From Chloroflexota bacterium (GTDB lineage Bacteria; Chloroflexota; Dehalococcoidia; UBA2247; JAUWOP01), in the NCBI GenBank assembly GCA_030612045.1, contig JAUWOP010000012.1:1-32212 (forward strand): a DNA stretch of 32,212 nt. Reading direction: 5' to 3'. The translations under genes were made by a program, and so were the position numbers. Below, piece by piece: positions 9,933-18,882 of the stretch; position 1 is the first letter of the stretch; each line of letters starts with the position of its first letter. The notes below the pieces were generated by a model, which saw nothing but the letters and a program-made list of their open reading frames with translations, was not told the origin of the DNA and did not search any database.

Positions 9933-10382
9933 ATGGCTGAGTTCTACTATAGTCGGTCGGCAGAGGTATACGATGTGCAGCAGGAGATGAAGAAATTACT
10001 GGAATATATGGGTGGCGCTAAGCCACCAATAGCCCACTTTGCACCAAGCATGTGGGAACCTGCTGTAGATGTCTACGAAACGGAGGATGAGATTGTAGCA
10101 CTAGTAGAACTAGCAGGGGTAAATCCCAGCGAGGTAAGAATTATACTAGATGGAAGGATGCTAACCATCAGAGGAGTCAGAGAGGAAAGAGCACACCATT
10201 CGAGGAGAATTTACCATTATATGGAGATTCGCAAAGGGCTATTTGAGCGGAATCTCCTCTTACCTGCTCCGGTTGACGAGAGTAGGTCGGTGAGTTCGAT
10301 GGAAGATGGCTGTTTGAAGATTATTCTGCCTAAAGTAAAGCATGAGCAGGTCGTCCATATCGAGTGGCGCACTAGCATATAA
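9933..10382 (+). CDS. Hsp20-family small heat shock protein
   Basis: This is a 149-residue holdase chaperone that binds unfolding proteins without ATP. The alpha-crystallin domain covers about residues 45-140. It starts at WEPAVDVYETEDEIV and ends with the diagnostic block SMEDGCLKIILPK, the counterpart of the AxxxDGxLxIxxPK signature. A short C-terminal tail includes VVHIEW, which may act as an I-x-I-like anchor. The ATG follows GAGGAGAAGAGG, a strong ribosome binding site. It is transcribed away from gyrA and toward lon, forming a small protein-quality-control pair with that protease. Confidence 0.93.
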   Translation: MAEFYYSRSAEVYDVQQEMKKLLEYMGGAKPPIAHFAPSMWEPAVDVYETEDEIVALVELAGVNPSEVRIILDGRMLTIRGVREERAHHSRRIYHYMEIRKGLFERNLLLPAPVDESRSVSSMEDGCLKIILPKVKHEQVVHIEWRTSI

Positions 10383-10589
10383 TCCATCATTCCTGTGTGC
10401 ATGGAGACTCCAAATAATAGCCAGATTTCTGCTCACCTAGAATCATTGTGAGGGGTACAACGATGAAGCAACCTCAGAATTACTCAGTATCAAAGAGATG
10501 ATAGCAAAGTTGCTTTATTTTGCTTCCTAATAACCTAGGAGCAGAAGATAGTTGTTAACTACTTGTACATCCTATCCGAGGAAGGGAAT

Positions 10590-12944
10590 ATGGTAGCAAC
10601 AGAGCATGAAAAGGATACAGGTGAATTTGCAGTTCCTATTCCGGATGAGTTACCTATCCTGCCTGCCAGAGAGCACGTCCTTTACCCATCCATCATCATG
10701 CCTATAAGCACTGGTGAAAAGAACATTGTACATCTCCTTGATGATGCAGCATCGGGTAATAAGGTTATAGGTATCTTCTCTATACAGGATGGCGTGGATG
10801 CAGATAAAACAATATCCTTTCGAGAAATTGGCACAGCAGCTATGGTATCCCGCATGTTTAGATGGCCGGATGGTTCCATCAATGTATTCCTCCAGGGTAT
10901 TACCAGGATTCAGTTACAAAAAATAACACAGACTGAACCTTATTATAAGGCACAAGTGAAGGTGGCTAAGGAGACAATCGAGAGGACTACCGAGCTAGAA
11001 GCAATGACTCGTAATTTGCAGTCGCTATTTCAGAAGATAGTCCAACTTGCCCCAAACCTCTCACCCGAGATTAGTGTAGCAGCGCTTAATATCCCTGAGC
11101 CAGGAACTTTAGCTGATTTTATTGCTGCCCATATAAACCTCAAATCTGATGAAGAGCAAGGAATCTTAGAGACTCTAAATGTAGCAGAACGCATCAGAAA
11201 GCTGATCGGTTACATGAATAGCGAACTAGAGCTCCTGGAACTAGGTGACAAGATTCAATCTCAAATGAAAGGGGAGATGGATAAGAAGCAACGGGAATTC
11301 TTTCTCAGAGAGCAACTGAAGGCAATCCAAAAGGAGCTTGGGGAAACCGATGAACATACGGCTGAAATCAATGAACTCAAGCAAAAATTGGCTGAAGCTC
11401 AGCTCCCCCCCGAGGCACAGAAGGAGGCAGACCGAGAGCTAGAGCGTCTATCCAAGATGCCACCAGCTTCTGCCGAGTATACAGTCTCTCTAACTTATTT
11501 GGATTGGTTTATTAATCTCCCATGGACAAAGAGCACTGAGGATAACAGAGATATTAAGCATGCTGCGGCAGTTCTAGATGAGGACCATTACAACCTCAAG
11601 AAGGTAAAGGAGAGGGTCCTGGACTACCTGGCAGTGGGTCAGTTAAAGGAAGATAGGAAGGGTCCTATACTCTGTTTCGTGGGACCTCCGGGAACAGGGA
11701 AGACCTCTATGGGACGCTCTATTGCCCGTGCTCTAGGACGTAAATTTGTGCGATTATCACTGGGTGGTGTGAGAGATGAAGCTGAGATTCGAGGTCACCG
11801 CCGTACCTATGTGGGTGCCCTTCCGGGTAGAATTATTCAAGAGATACGCCGTGCTGAATCTAATAATCCGGTGTTTATGTTAGATGAAGTTGATAAAATC
11901 GGAGCAGACTTCCGCGGTGACCCCGCCTCTGCCCTACTCGAGGTTCTAGACCCAGAACAAAATTACTCCTTTGCTGACCACTACCTGGATGTTCCTTTCG
12001 ACCTCTCTAAAGTGCTATTTATCACTACAGCTAACCTTGCCGACCCTATTCCTCCTGCTCTCCAAGACAGGATGGAAACTATTGAACTCCCCGGTTATAC
12101 TGAACATGAAAAGTTATTTATCGCCAGAAACTTCCTTATCCCTCGCCAGATTAACGAGAACGGACTTAAGGAGGGACAGCTCTCATTTAGTGATGAAGCT
12201 GTACTTACTATAATCCGCGACTATACCAGGGAAGCGGGGATAAGGAATCTGGAGCGGGAGATAGGCACAGTCTGCCGTAAGGTAGCACGACAAGTGGTAG
12301 ATGGGTTCAGTGAAGCAGTTACGATTACCCCCAACGTACTATCTAAATATTTGGGTCTCCGTCGCTTTCATTACGAGTTAGCAGGCGAAGCTAATGAAGT
12401 AGGGGTAGCAACAGGTTTAGCCTGGACACCTGCCGGGGGGGACATACTATTTGTGGAGGCATCTTTAATCCCAGGAAAAGGTAAGCTGATACTTACAGGC
12501 AAATTGGGTGATGTAATGCAGGAGTCAGCTCAAGCAGCTTTCACCTATATTCGTTCCAGGGCAAATTCCCTTGGGGCTGATTCCGATTTTTATGAAAAGA
12601 ATGATGTACATATTCATGTTCCTGCAGGGGCTATCCCCAAGGATGGGCCCTCTGCCGGGGTTACGCTGGCGGTGGCTCTGGTCTCAGCACTGACCATGAA
12701 ACCAGTAAACAAGAATATAGCCATGACTGGGGAGATTACCCTGAGGGGCAAGGTATTACCGGTAGGGGGAATCAAGGAGAAGGTGCTGGCGGCACATCGT
12801 GCCGGAATCAAAAGGGTAATTATGCCCAAGGATAATGAGAATGACCTGGAGGAGGTTCCGTTAGAGATAAAGGAAAGTATGCAATTTATTTTCGTGAAAT
12901 ATATAGATGAGGTGCTAAAAGAGACTATAGCAGGAATCCCCTGA
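10590..12944 (+). CDS. lon: ATP-dependent protease Lon
   Basis: This is a LonA-type protease of 784 residues that degrades misfolded and regulatory proteins in the cytoplasm. The N-terminal substrate-binding domain begins at [15 protein letters not shown]. The AAA+ module follows, with Walker [10 protein letters not shown] near residue 365 and Walker [12 protein letters not shown]. The protease domain has catalytic Ser688 in KDGPSAG and Lys729 in GGIKEK. I chose the ATG at 10590 because GAGGAAGGG sits just upstream; the frame stays open to 10563, which would add nine residues. The 207-bp gap after hsp20 shows no obvious gene. Length and all catalytic residues are normal for the family. Confidence 0.96.
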   Translation: MVATEHEKDTGEFAVPIPDELPILPAREHVLYPSIIMPISTGEKNIVHLLDDAASGNKVIGIFSIQDGVDADKTISFREIGTAAMVSRMFRWPDGSINVFLQGITRIQLQKITQTEPYYKAQVKVAKETIERTTELEAMTRNLQSLFQKIVQLAPNLSPEISVAALNIPEPGTLADFIAAHINLKSDEEQGILETLNVAERIRKLIGYMNSELELLELGDKIQSQMKGEMDKKQREFFLREQLKAIQKELGETDEHTAEINELKQKLAEAQLPPEAQKEADRELERLSKMPPASAEYTVSLTYLDWFINLPWTKSTEDNRDIKHAAAVLDEDHYNLKKVKERVLDYLAVGQLKEDRKGPILCFVGPPGTGKTSMGRSIARALGRKFVRLSLGGVRDEAEIRGHRRTYVGALPGRIIQEIRRAESNNPVFMLDEVDKIGADFRGDPASALLEVLDPEQNYSFADHYLDVPFDLSKVLFITTANLADPIPPALQDRMETIELPGYTEHEKLFIARNFLIPRQINENGLKEGQLSFSDEAVLTIIRDYTREAGIRNLEREIGTVCRKVARQVVDGFSEAVTITPNVLSKYLGLRRFHYELAGEANEVGVATGLAWTPAGGDILFVEASLIPGKGKLILTGKLGDVMQESAQAAFTYIRSRANSLGADSDFYEKNDVHIHVPAGAIPKDGPSAGVTLAVALVSALTMKPVNKNIAMTGEITLRGKVLPVGGIKEKVLAAHRAGIKRVIMPKDNENDLEEVPLEIKESMQFIFVKYIDEVLKETIAGIP

Positions 12945-13043
12945 GTTATCAGTTCTAGTCAGGTAAATTGAGCAGGAATTGGGACAGACCCTTACCTTGT
13001 CCAGATGGCCCCGGCTCCCGGAAGTAATCAAGAGAGAAGGAAG

Positions 13044-13421
13044 ATGTATCAGGTTTCTAGTAGCCAGCATTTTGACGCTGCCCACTATCTTAGAGGCTAT
13101 CAAGGTAAGTGTGAGAACCTCCACGGGCATCGTTTTCAAGTTGTAGCCACTGTCCAAGTTGAGGAAACCAATGAGCTTGGGCTGTCTTACGACTTCGTTC
13201 AACTAAGGCACCATTTAGGGGAAATCCTCAGATGCTTCGACCATACCTGCTTAAATGATGCAGCTCCTTTTGACTATCTTAACCCCTCCTCAGAAAACAT
13301 TGCCAGGCTCATTTACCAAGAGCTGAAAAATAGGCTCCAGGGTGAACCTGTCTCTATCTCCAGCATTCAGGTGTGTGAATCCCCCCAAAGTTGGGTAACT
13401 TACTATCCAGAGGGGAGCTAA
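13044..13421 (+). CDS. queD: 6-pyruvoyl-tetrahydropterin synthase/QueD family protein
   Basis: This 125-residue protein has the zinc site of the PTPS/QueD family: His14 in HFDAAH, and His27 and His29 in HGH, with the catalytic-type Cys23 in GKCENLHGH. A CFDHTCLND block and a C-terminal VCESPQSW segment with the conserved Glu also fit. QueD makes 6-carboxy-tetrahydropterin for queuosine and other 7-deazapurines. PTPS relatives act in pterin pathways, and sequence alone does not settle which role applies. The ATG at 13044 follows GAGAGAAGG; the frame extends to 13005. It lies about 100 bases after lon and appears to lead a four-gene series ending at 16473. Confidence 0.8.
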   Translation: MYQVSSSQHFDAAHYLRGYQGKCENLHGHRFQVVATVQVEETNELGLSYDFVQLRHHLGEILRCFDHTCLNDAAPFDYLNPSSENIARLIYQELKNRLQGEPVSISSIQVCESPQSWVTYYPEGS

Positions 13422-13468
13422 AACCATTTGTAGGAGTAATCTCAGGACTGTGACAAATCGTAATAGGA

Positions 13469-14359
13469 ATGTTGTCCTCACAGTTCTTACAGAAGATGTA
13501 TAAGATTGCTTGGTTTTCCACAGGGCGAGATAAAGCAGCCCATGACCTGTTGAAGGTAGTGCAGCAGAGTATCATTACCTCAAGTCTGCCTGCAGAGATT
13601 TCCTTTGTCTTTAGCAATCGTGAGCCCGATGAATCTCACGAAAGTAACCTCTTCTTTAATCTGGTAAGGGAATACAATATCCCACTTTTCACTTTATCCT
13701 CCTCAAGATTCAAACCTGAACTAAGAGAAGCTCATCCTACTTTTCATAGTGCTTATGCTCGGTGGCGTATTACCTACGATAGAGAGGTGATGAACCTGTT
13801 GAGAGGTTTAGAGGTTAACCTCTGTGTAATGGCTGGATACATGCTCATCATCGGGGAGGAAATGTGCTATGAATATGATATTATCAACCTCCACCCTGCC
13901 CTTCCCAACGGTCCCGCCGGCACCTGGCAGGAGGTCATTTGGAAGTTGATTGAAGCAAGAGCTACCCAGAGTGGTGTGATGATGCACTTGGTGACCCCAG
14001 AGTTAGATAAGGGGCCCCCGATAACCTACTGTACCTATCCCATTCGGGGTGAGCCTTTTGATAAACACTGGAAGGATACGGAAGGGCGAATCCCCCTTAG
14101 TCCCCCTTTAGAAAAGGGGGATTTAGGGGGATTGGCGGAGATAAAAAGAGAAGCAGGTGAGGAGTATCCCTTATTCAAGCTCATTCGTCAGCATGGGCTA
14201 AAACGGGAATTCCCACTTATTGTCAGTACCCTTAAATCATTCAGCAAAGGGGAAATCAGGATACATAATAGAAGGGTAATCAATGCTATGGGAGAACCCA
14301 TCAAGGGCTACGACCTGACGGATGAGATAGAGAAAGCTATCGTTAGCCCCACCTCCTGA
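13469..14359 (+). CDS. PurN-like formyltransferase-fold protein with in-frame repeat insertion
   Basis: This is a 296-residue protein of the formyltransferase fold found in GAR transformylase (PurN) and methionyl-tRNA formyltransferase. The expected catalytic set is present: Asn140 and His142 in NLHPALP, and Asp180 in TPELDKGP. The N-terminal part has SNREPD in place of the usual PurN loop, so the true substrate is uncertain. It may be a dedicated enzyme linked to the HAD and PfkB genes that follow (34-bp gap, then 7 bp). Residues about 207-222 (RIPLSPPLEKGDLGG) are encoded by a 45-bp palindromic repeat inserted without breaking the frame. The start is uncertain: family alignment favours ATG 13496 (MYKIAWF), and neither ATG has a strong ribosome binding site. 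Confidence 0.7.
   Translation: MLSSQFLQKMYKIAWFSTGRDKAAHDLLKVVQQSIITSSLPAEISFVFSNREPDESHESNLFFNLVREYNIPLFTLSSSRFKPELREAHPTFHSAYARWRITYDREVMNLLRGLEVNLCVMAGYMLIIGEEMCYEYDIINLHPALPNGPAGTWQEVIWKLIEARATQSGVMMHLVTPELDKGPPITYCTYPIRGEPFDKHWKDTEGRIPLSPPLEKGDLGGLAEIKREAGEEYPLFKLIRQHGLKREFPLIVSTLKSFSKGEIRIHNRRVINAMGEPIKGYDLTDEIEKAIVSPTS
14089..14133. repeat. 45-bp palindromic element inserted inside a coding sequence
   Basis: Two 21-base arms with two mismatches flank a 3-base loop. The arms are built of TCCCCCTT-type and AAGGGGGAT-type blocks. The length is a multiple of three, and the element adds about 15 codons to the formyltransferase-like gene in an open phase. Repeats of this AATCCCCCT/AGGGGGATT type are known as dispersed palindromes in several bacterial genomes. 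Confidence 0.8.
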
Positions 14360-14393
14360 TTATTGACTACCTTGACCGCTGAAAAGAGGAGCA

Positions 14394-15413
14394 ATGAATC
14401 GCTTTATCTGTTTCGACCTTGAAGGACCCTTGTCACCACAGGATAATGCCTATGAGTTGATGAGCCTCACCCTTCAAGGAAGGCAAGTCTTTGAAGCTCT
14501 CAGCCGCTACGATGACCTGCTGACATTGGAGGGGAGAGAAGGATACGAACCAGGAGACACCCTGTCTCTAATTGTGCCCTTTCTTATCTACTACGGAGTC
14601 ACCGAATCAGATATTACAGATATGGCACTAAGGGCAAAGCTAGTGGATGGCGCTACAGAGCTTATCTCACTAGCCCATCTACGGAAATGGGAGGTCTTTT
14701 GCATCAGTACCAGCTATGAACAATATGCGATGGGTATTACCCGCAGGTTAGGTATTATGCCAGAACATGTTGCCTCTACCTTATTACCAATACAACACTG
14801 GCACAAAAGCTCATATAGTATAGGTGCTGTAAAACACATAGAACGAGAAATACTACAGCTCCTAGAGTGTAAGCGTTATGAAAAAGATGATGATGAAAGA
14901 CTCAAATCCCTCTTAGACCACTTCTTCTGGACAGAAATCCCCTCGACCCCACTTGGAGAAGCAATGCGGGAGGTAGTTCCCGTGGGAGGCAGCCGAAAGG
15001 TAGCAGCATTACGAAAATTTGCCAGCACAAGTGTCACAAAAAAGGGGCAAAGTGCTACCCTTCATGACTTCATTGTAGTAGGCGATAGTATTACTGATTA
15101 TAAGATGTTAGAGGCGGTCAACACCGCCGGTGGACTTGCTATTGCTTTTAATGCTAATGAGTATGCCCTGCCTTATGCTACTATGAGCTTAGCTTCTACT
15201 AACCTCAGTGATTTGGAGATTATCTTGGATGCATGGGAAGAGGGCGGCATAGAAGCTGTAGAGAAAGTAGTTAAGGAAAATGAGATAATCGGTGGCAGCG
15301 GTGATAGGAAACACTTTCACTGGCTAGCAGGATGCAGTAACTTGGGGGAGTTGCTGGAAACTCACCACCGCATCCGTTACTTAGTAAGAGAAAATGCTGC
15401 GAAGCTAGGATGA
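14394..15413 (+). CDS. HAD-superfamily protein of the DLEGPLS type
   Basis: This 339-residue protein has HAD motif I as FDLEGPLS, with the nucleophile Asp8 but Glu10 at the usual second Asp. A motif II-like Ser/Thr lies in FCISTSYEQY, and motif IV is GDSITD (Asp231, Asp235). The DLEGPLSPQDNAYE opening recalls a HAD branch seen in archaea, including proteins annotated as energy-converting hydrogenase subunit EhaR. I recall that from family knowledge and cannot check it here. The Glu in motif I makes ordinary phosphomonoesterase chemistry uncertain. The gene is packed 34 bases after the formyltransferase-like gene and 7 bases before the PfkB kinase, so the three probably share a pathway. Confidence 0.75.
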   Translation: MNRFICFDLEGPLSPQDNAYELMSLTLQGRQVFEALSRYDDLLTLEGREGYEPGDTLSLIVPFLIYYGVTESDITDMALRAKLVDGATELISLAHLRKWEVFCISTSYEQYAMGITRRLGIMPEHVASTLLPIQHWHKSSYSIGAVKHIEREILQLLECKRYEKDDDERLKSLLDHFFWTEIPSTPLGEAMREVVPVGGSRKVAALRKFASTSVTKKGQSATLHDFIVVGDSITDYKMLEAVNTAGGLAIAFNANEYALPYATMSLASTNLSDLEIILDAWEEGGIEAVEKVVKENEIIGGSGDRKHFHWLAGCSNLGELLETHHRIRYLVRENAAKLG

Positions 15414-15420
15414 GGTAACA

Positions 15421-16473
15421 ATGGAGAACTATGACCCTATCCCCAGCACAAGCGTCAGGAAAAAGGTTATAGGTATGGGGGCGATGAACCTCGACCAGAT
15501 ATACCAGGTGGAGCGCCTAATTACTGATGGTGAGACCCACGTAGAGAATTTCAGGTATGCCCCTGGCGGTTCGGCTGCCAACACTATTTATGCCCTAGCA
15601 AAATTGGGAGTAAATACTGGATTTATAGGTGCTGTAGGTAATGATACAGAGGGTAAGATACTGATAGAAAACCTTGAGAGTATAGGAGTAGATACTTCAC
15701 ACATTAAGGTTAAACCAAAAGCGAAAACAGGTACGGCACTATGCCTTAGTGATAGAGAGGGGAAACGTTCTATCTATGTTTCCCCAGGAGCCAACAACTT
15801 GTTACATGATGCAGATATAGACCTGTTTAGCAACGCTTGTGCTGATTATATTAATCAGGCAGAGTTTCTGCACCTTTCCGCTTTCGTCCAGCAACAGCAA
15901 TTTGAACTCCAGAAGCGGATGCTCAAGAAACTCGACCCTGCAGTTCAGCTCAGCCTTGCTCCAGGGGCATTATATGCCGCCAGAGGATTCCAGCAGCTAA
16001 GTGACATGCTACAGAGAACCTGTGTACTATTTCTCAACAGGACAGAGCTAAGGCAATTGACAGGGAATGACCTCCCCACTGGAGCAGAAAAGTGCCTTAA
16101 GATGGGATGCCAAATTGTAGTAATTACCCTGGGTAAGGGAGAACCCGCAGAAAATACGCTACAGACCTTCTCTCACAACACTTATGCCTCTGAAGTCCCA
16201 CACTACGCCTGTTTTATCCTCCACAAAGGAGGCGAACTAAGAGTTGAATCAAGAATCCCCTTGCAGCCCAATGAGATTAAGGAAGCCACCGGGGCTGGTG
16301 ATGCTTTTGCGGCAGGCTTTCTCTACGGTCTCCTTCATAGAAAAGACCTGCATGAATGTGGGATTCTGGGCGACCTAATGGGTCACTTTTGTCTTAATGG
16401 GGTAGGAGCCAGAGAAGGCATCCCCACCCTCGATGAGCTATCTGAAAGGATAAAGAACTTGAGTTACCCTTAA
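15421..16473 (+). CDS. PfkB-family (ribokinase-like) sugar or nucleoside kinase
   Basis: This 350-residue kinase has the PfkB N-terminal signature GGSAANTIYALAKLG and the C-terminal signature ATGAGDAFAAGF, with the catalytic base Asp294. It transfers ATP phosphate to a sugar, nucleoside or similar alcohol. The substrate cannot be read from the sequence; the family includes ribokinase, adenosine kinase and fructokinase. The start 7 bases after the HAD gene implies cotranscription and coupling. A kinase next to a HAD protein suggests opposing or sequential phosphate steps in one pathway. Confidence 0.85.
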   Translation: MENYDPIPSTSVRKKVIGMGAMNLDQIYQVERLITDGETHVENFRYAPGGSAANTIYALAKLGVNTGFIGAVGNDTEGKILIENLESIGVDTSHIKVKPKAKTGTALCLSDREGKRSIYVSPGANNLLHDADIDLFSNACADYINQAEFLHLSAFVQQQQFELQKRMLKKLDPAVQLSLAPGALYAARGFQQLSDMLQRTCVLFLNRTELRQLTGNDLPTGAEKCLKMGCQIVVITLGKGEPAENTLQTFSHNTYASEVPHYACFILHKGGELRVESRIPLQPNEIKEATGAGDAFAAGFLYGLLHRKDLHECGILGDLMGHFCLNGVGAREGIPTLDELSERIKNLSYP

Positions 16474-16543
16474 GATGATATTCAGCCTCCAGTCATCACT
16501 ATTCAGCACCTGAACTCATACCACAAATCCAGATTCATAGTAT

Positions 16544-16573
16544 TTGACATCCTTTACTTCAGGGTAATATAAT
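16544..16573 (+). promoter_or_regulatory. Consensus promoter of the 5S rRNA gene
   Basis: Perfect TTGACA (16544-16549), 18-base spacer, perfect TATAAT (16568-16573). It ends 30 bases before the 5' strand of the 5S closing helix. Both hexamers being perfect is typical of stable-RNA promoters. Confidence 0.8.
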
Positions 16574-16603
16574 ACCTCTAAAGGATTTGAGATAGAGATA
16601 TTT

Positions 16604-16727
16604 GCCTCTTGGTGATCAGAGCGAGGTGGAACCACCCGTTCCCATCCCGAACACGGAAGTGAAACGCCTCAGCGCCAACAATACTGAGGGGGGGACTCCT
16701 TGGGAAGATAGGTCATTGCCAAGGGGC
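16604..16727 (+). rRNA. rrf: 5S ribosomal RNA (orphan)
   Basis: The conserved 5S core is present: GAGGTGGAACCACCCGTTCC, CATCCCGAACACGGAAGTGAA and a GGGGACTCCTTGGGAAGATAGGT 3' domain, here described by its key parts. The closing helix pairs GCCTCTTGG (16604-16612) with CCAAGGGGC (16719-16727) and continues with TGAT/ATTG wobble pairs. The mature ends may be a few bases inside these limits. No 16S or 23S rRNA lies within the window, so this 5S gene is unlinked and has its own promoter. Confidence 0.9.
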
Positions 16728-16968
16728 TATTTCTATCCTAAATAATGTATAACCTCGTCGGCTATAGTTAGTTAATGTAAGCTATCGTAGTTTTCCTCCT
16801 ACTTTGCAACCCACTATAATTAGCCGCAGATTCCCTATAACTGATCTCGCTCAGATAGATAGGATAACTCCCACCGTGTCTCCCCCAAGACACCTCAGGC
16901 AGCCAACAGTTTCAGTACACTGGTGTCAAGACTCTTTAGAAATGTCCTCCTTTCTTGACTCATTAGAA

Positions 16969-17175
16969 GCAACCGTTCATCTACTCTTTATATGTTACCC
17001 TGAGCCCTTCGCTTCCTGCCATTCTGAACCCTTCGCCATGTCATTCCGAACCCTTTGCCATGTCATTCCGAGCGAAGCGAGAAATCTCAACATGTGGCTC
17101 AGGGTAAACTCCGCGAAGGGTCTTCGAGATTCTTCGTCACTTCGCTCCTCAGAATGACATTGGGTGAACGGTTAC
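16969..17175. mobile_element. MITE-like element A with 8-bp target duplication
   Basis: Imperfect terminal inverted repeats (GCAACCGTTCATC at the left, GGTGAACGGTTAC at the right) enclose a palindromic core built from TGTCATTCCGAGCGAAGCGAG and its complement. The element is flanked by a perfect 8-bp direct repeat CATTAGAA at 16961-16968 and 17176-17183. The left half carries two extra partial copies of the TGTCATTCCGAACCC unit. It encodes no transposase, so movement would need an enzyme supplied in trans. Related elements sit at 19119, 24430 and 29450. Confidence 0.85.
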
Positions 17176-17183
17176 CATTAGAA

Positions 17184-17393
17184 ATGACCTCTGATTGATT
17201 CACACTGTTGATGGTACCCTCTTGGAAACAGATTGTAGATTGAACTTTCTCCAATGCGTGAGCGCTCTCTCTGGTTCATCACCAGAAGTCCTCCTTCCAT
17301 CAAGACACCTCCTACTGAGTTGCCTCTTATTTAACTCCTTTTCTCGGAAAGAGGACATTATCATAGAGTTACAACAAAAAGAGAGTCTGGGGG
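17184..17393. other. Intergenic stretch without recognised feature
   Basis: Between MITE A and the promoter of the glycyl-radical operon I see no credible gene, tRNA or terminator. Small open frames here overlap repeats or lack ribosome binding sites. Confidence 0.5.
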
Positions 17394-17422
17394 TTGACAG
17401 AATACGAAATTCATGTTAGAAT
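17394..17422 (+). promoter_or_regulatory. Promoter of the glycyl-radical (X-succinate synthase) operon
   Basis: Perfect TTGACA (17394-17399), 17-base spacer, then TAGAAT (17417-17422), one base from consensus. It leaves a 5' leader of about 110 bases before the GTG start at 17542. The leader contains a short TGCTCC/GGAGCA inverted repeat. No operator of a known regulator is recognised. Confidence 0.7.
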
Positions 17423-17541
17423 AATGTTGTTTTTGGGAATGAGTGGTGCTCCTGTTTGCAATATATGATGTGTGAGAATATGGAGCAGCCTAAGATATAA
17501 AAACGGAAGATAGTAAGTAGAGAAAAAAAGGAGGTGGTACC

Positions 17542-18492
17542 GTGGGAACGGATGGAACAACCCTGATGGTAACAAATATACAGGGTTACTCTGTCAACGA
17601 TGGTCCAGGTATCCGAACGACGGTATTTACTAAGGGATGTCCGTTAAGGTGTGAGTGGTGTCATAACCCTGAGTGTATTTACCCGCAAATACAGATAGAG
17701 TGGAGGAAAGCGAAGTGTACCCAATGTGGTACATGTCTTCAGGTATGTCCCGAGGATGCTATTAGTCCCCCAATTCCTCCAGATGAAGCTCAGGCGGAGG
17801 GGAGCACATATTACAAGATTGATCTGGAGCGGTGCAATAAGTGTATGAAGTGTGTGGAGGTATGCCCTAATGAAGCTCTTTTTGTAGTAGGTAGTGAGGT
17901 ACTTTTAGAGGAGATACTCCATGAGGTAAGGAGGGAGTATCCATTTTATCTTAATTCAGGGGGTGGACTTACAATCTCCGGAGGTGAGCCTACAACACAG
18001 ATAGATGCTGTGAAGGAATTGCTTATGGGGGCGCGTCGTCTGGGTGTCCATACCTGTGTGGATACCTGTGCCTATACCAGATGGGAGCAGCTTGAGCCGT
18101 TGATAAAGTTGACCAGCCTCTTTCTTATTGATGTGAAGAATATGGATGATGTACAGCATATTGCTCGTACTGGAGTATCTAATAGATTAATCCTGGAGAA
18201 TATCAGAAGGTTGGCTGAGAGGGGAGCCAAGATGAGGCTACGCTGTGTTGTAATTCCGGGATTCAACGATAATGAGGAGCATTTCAGGAAGGTAGGTGAG
18301 CTGGCTCAGTCTCTGGGTGACAGTGTTGAGGGGATAGATATACTACCTTTCCATAACTATTGCATGCCTAAGTATGAGCAGTTGGGGATGCAATGGTCTA
18401 TGGCCTCTATAGATAGCTTGGCACCTGAAGATGTGGCTCAGTGGGATGAGATTGTGAAGTCTTATGGTGTTGAAACTACAATAGGTGGCTAA
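17542..18492 (+). CDS. Glycyl-radical enzyme activase (radical SAM), BssD/AssD type
   Basis: This 316-residue radical SAM enzyme would install the glycyl radical on the catalytic subunit encoded at 19695-22265. The SAM cluster motif is C33-x3-C37-x2-C40 (GCPLRCEWCHNPE). An inserted ferredoxin-like domain has two four-Cys sets: Cys59/62/65/69 and Cys98/101/104/108. That insert is typical of activases such as BssD, HpdA and the glycerol dehydratase activase, and is absent from the simple PFL activase. The GGGLTISGGEPT block contributes to SAM binding. The start is GTG at 17542, decided by a strong AGGAGGT at 17529-17535. It is the first gene of the operon, matching the D-C-A-B order of bss/ass systems. 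Confidence 0.93.
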   Translation: MGTDGTTLMVTNIQGYSVNDGPGIRTTVFTKGCPLRCEWCHNPECIYPQIQIEWRKAKCTQCGTCLQVCPEDAISPPIPPDEAQAEGSTYYKIDLERCNKCMKCVEVCPNEALFVVGSEVLLEEILHEVRREYPFYLNSGGGLTISGGEPTTQIDAVKELLMGARRLGVHTCVDTCAYTRWEQLEPLIKLTSLFLIDVKNMDDVQHIARTGVSNRLILENIRRLAERGAKMRLRCVVIPGFNDNEEHFRKVGELAQSLGDSVEGIDILPFHNYCMPKYEQLGMQWSMASIDSLAPEDVAQWDEIVKSYGVETTIGG

Positions 18493-18554
18493 AAACAAGC
18501 TCTTGGCTGGAGTTGTGTGCTCCAGGTAGGGGTTATTTAGAGAGGGAGGTTTCG

Positions 18555-18782
18555 TTGGCTGCTAAGGAGAGCTATTCTCATGACATGCGTCGCGCGAGTT
18601 TCAGTGTAGGTGAGCTTTATGTATTCCCAAAGAAGGGGGAACCACATGAGGTAGAGGTGGCAAAGGCAGCAGAGCGATTTAGAAGGTTGTATGCCCGTTT
18701 GCAGTGGGCAGTAAAGGAAGAGAGGTATATGAAGGCAGCCAGGATAAGAGACAGGATGAAGCAAGTAAGAGAGATGCTATAA
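18555..18782 (+). CDS. Small UVR-motif protein inside the glycyl-radical operon
   Basis: This is a basic protein of about 75 residues from a TTG at 18555 preceded by AGGGAGGT; the frame extends to 18513. The last 36 residues (LYARLQWAVKEERYMKAARIRD and beyond, helical) resemble the UVR motif of UvrB/UvrC and McsA, a helical hairpin used for protein-protein contact, with the typical AARIRDRM ending. It has no cysteines beyond the dispensable N-terminus. It lies 62 bases after the activase and 100 bases before the zinc-ribbon gene. Its presence between the activase and the small subunit is not part of the textbook bss or ass order. A scaffold role is a guess. Confidence 0.65.
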   Translation: MAAKESYSHDMRRASFSVGELYVFPKKGEPHEVEVAKAAERFRRLYARLQWAVKEERYMKAARIRDRMKQVREML

Positions 18783-18882
18783 GCGTGTAAGTGTGACTGC
18801 GCTATTACTCCATTCCCAAGGAGGGATAGGCTTTTTGCTGATTATTGAGGAAGAGGATAACTAAGATAGATACGGGAGTGTT

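Noticed and set aside
10462-10503. Twelve-codon upstream reading frame between hsp20 and lon with a GAGGGG in front
   Set aside because: It is too short to support without conservation, and no regulatory logic is visible.
16804-17157. Open frame of 117 codons in the intergenic region
   Set aside because: It runs through the palindromic MITE, has repeat-derived composition (CHSEPFA, CHVIPSE) and no ribosome binding site.
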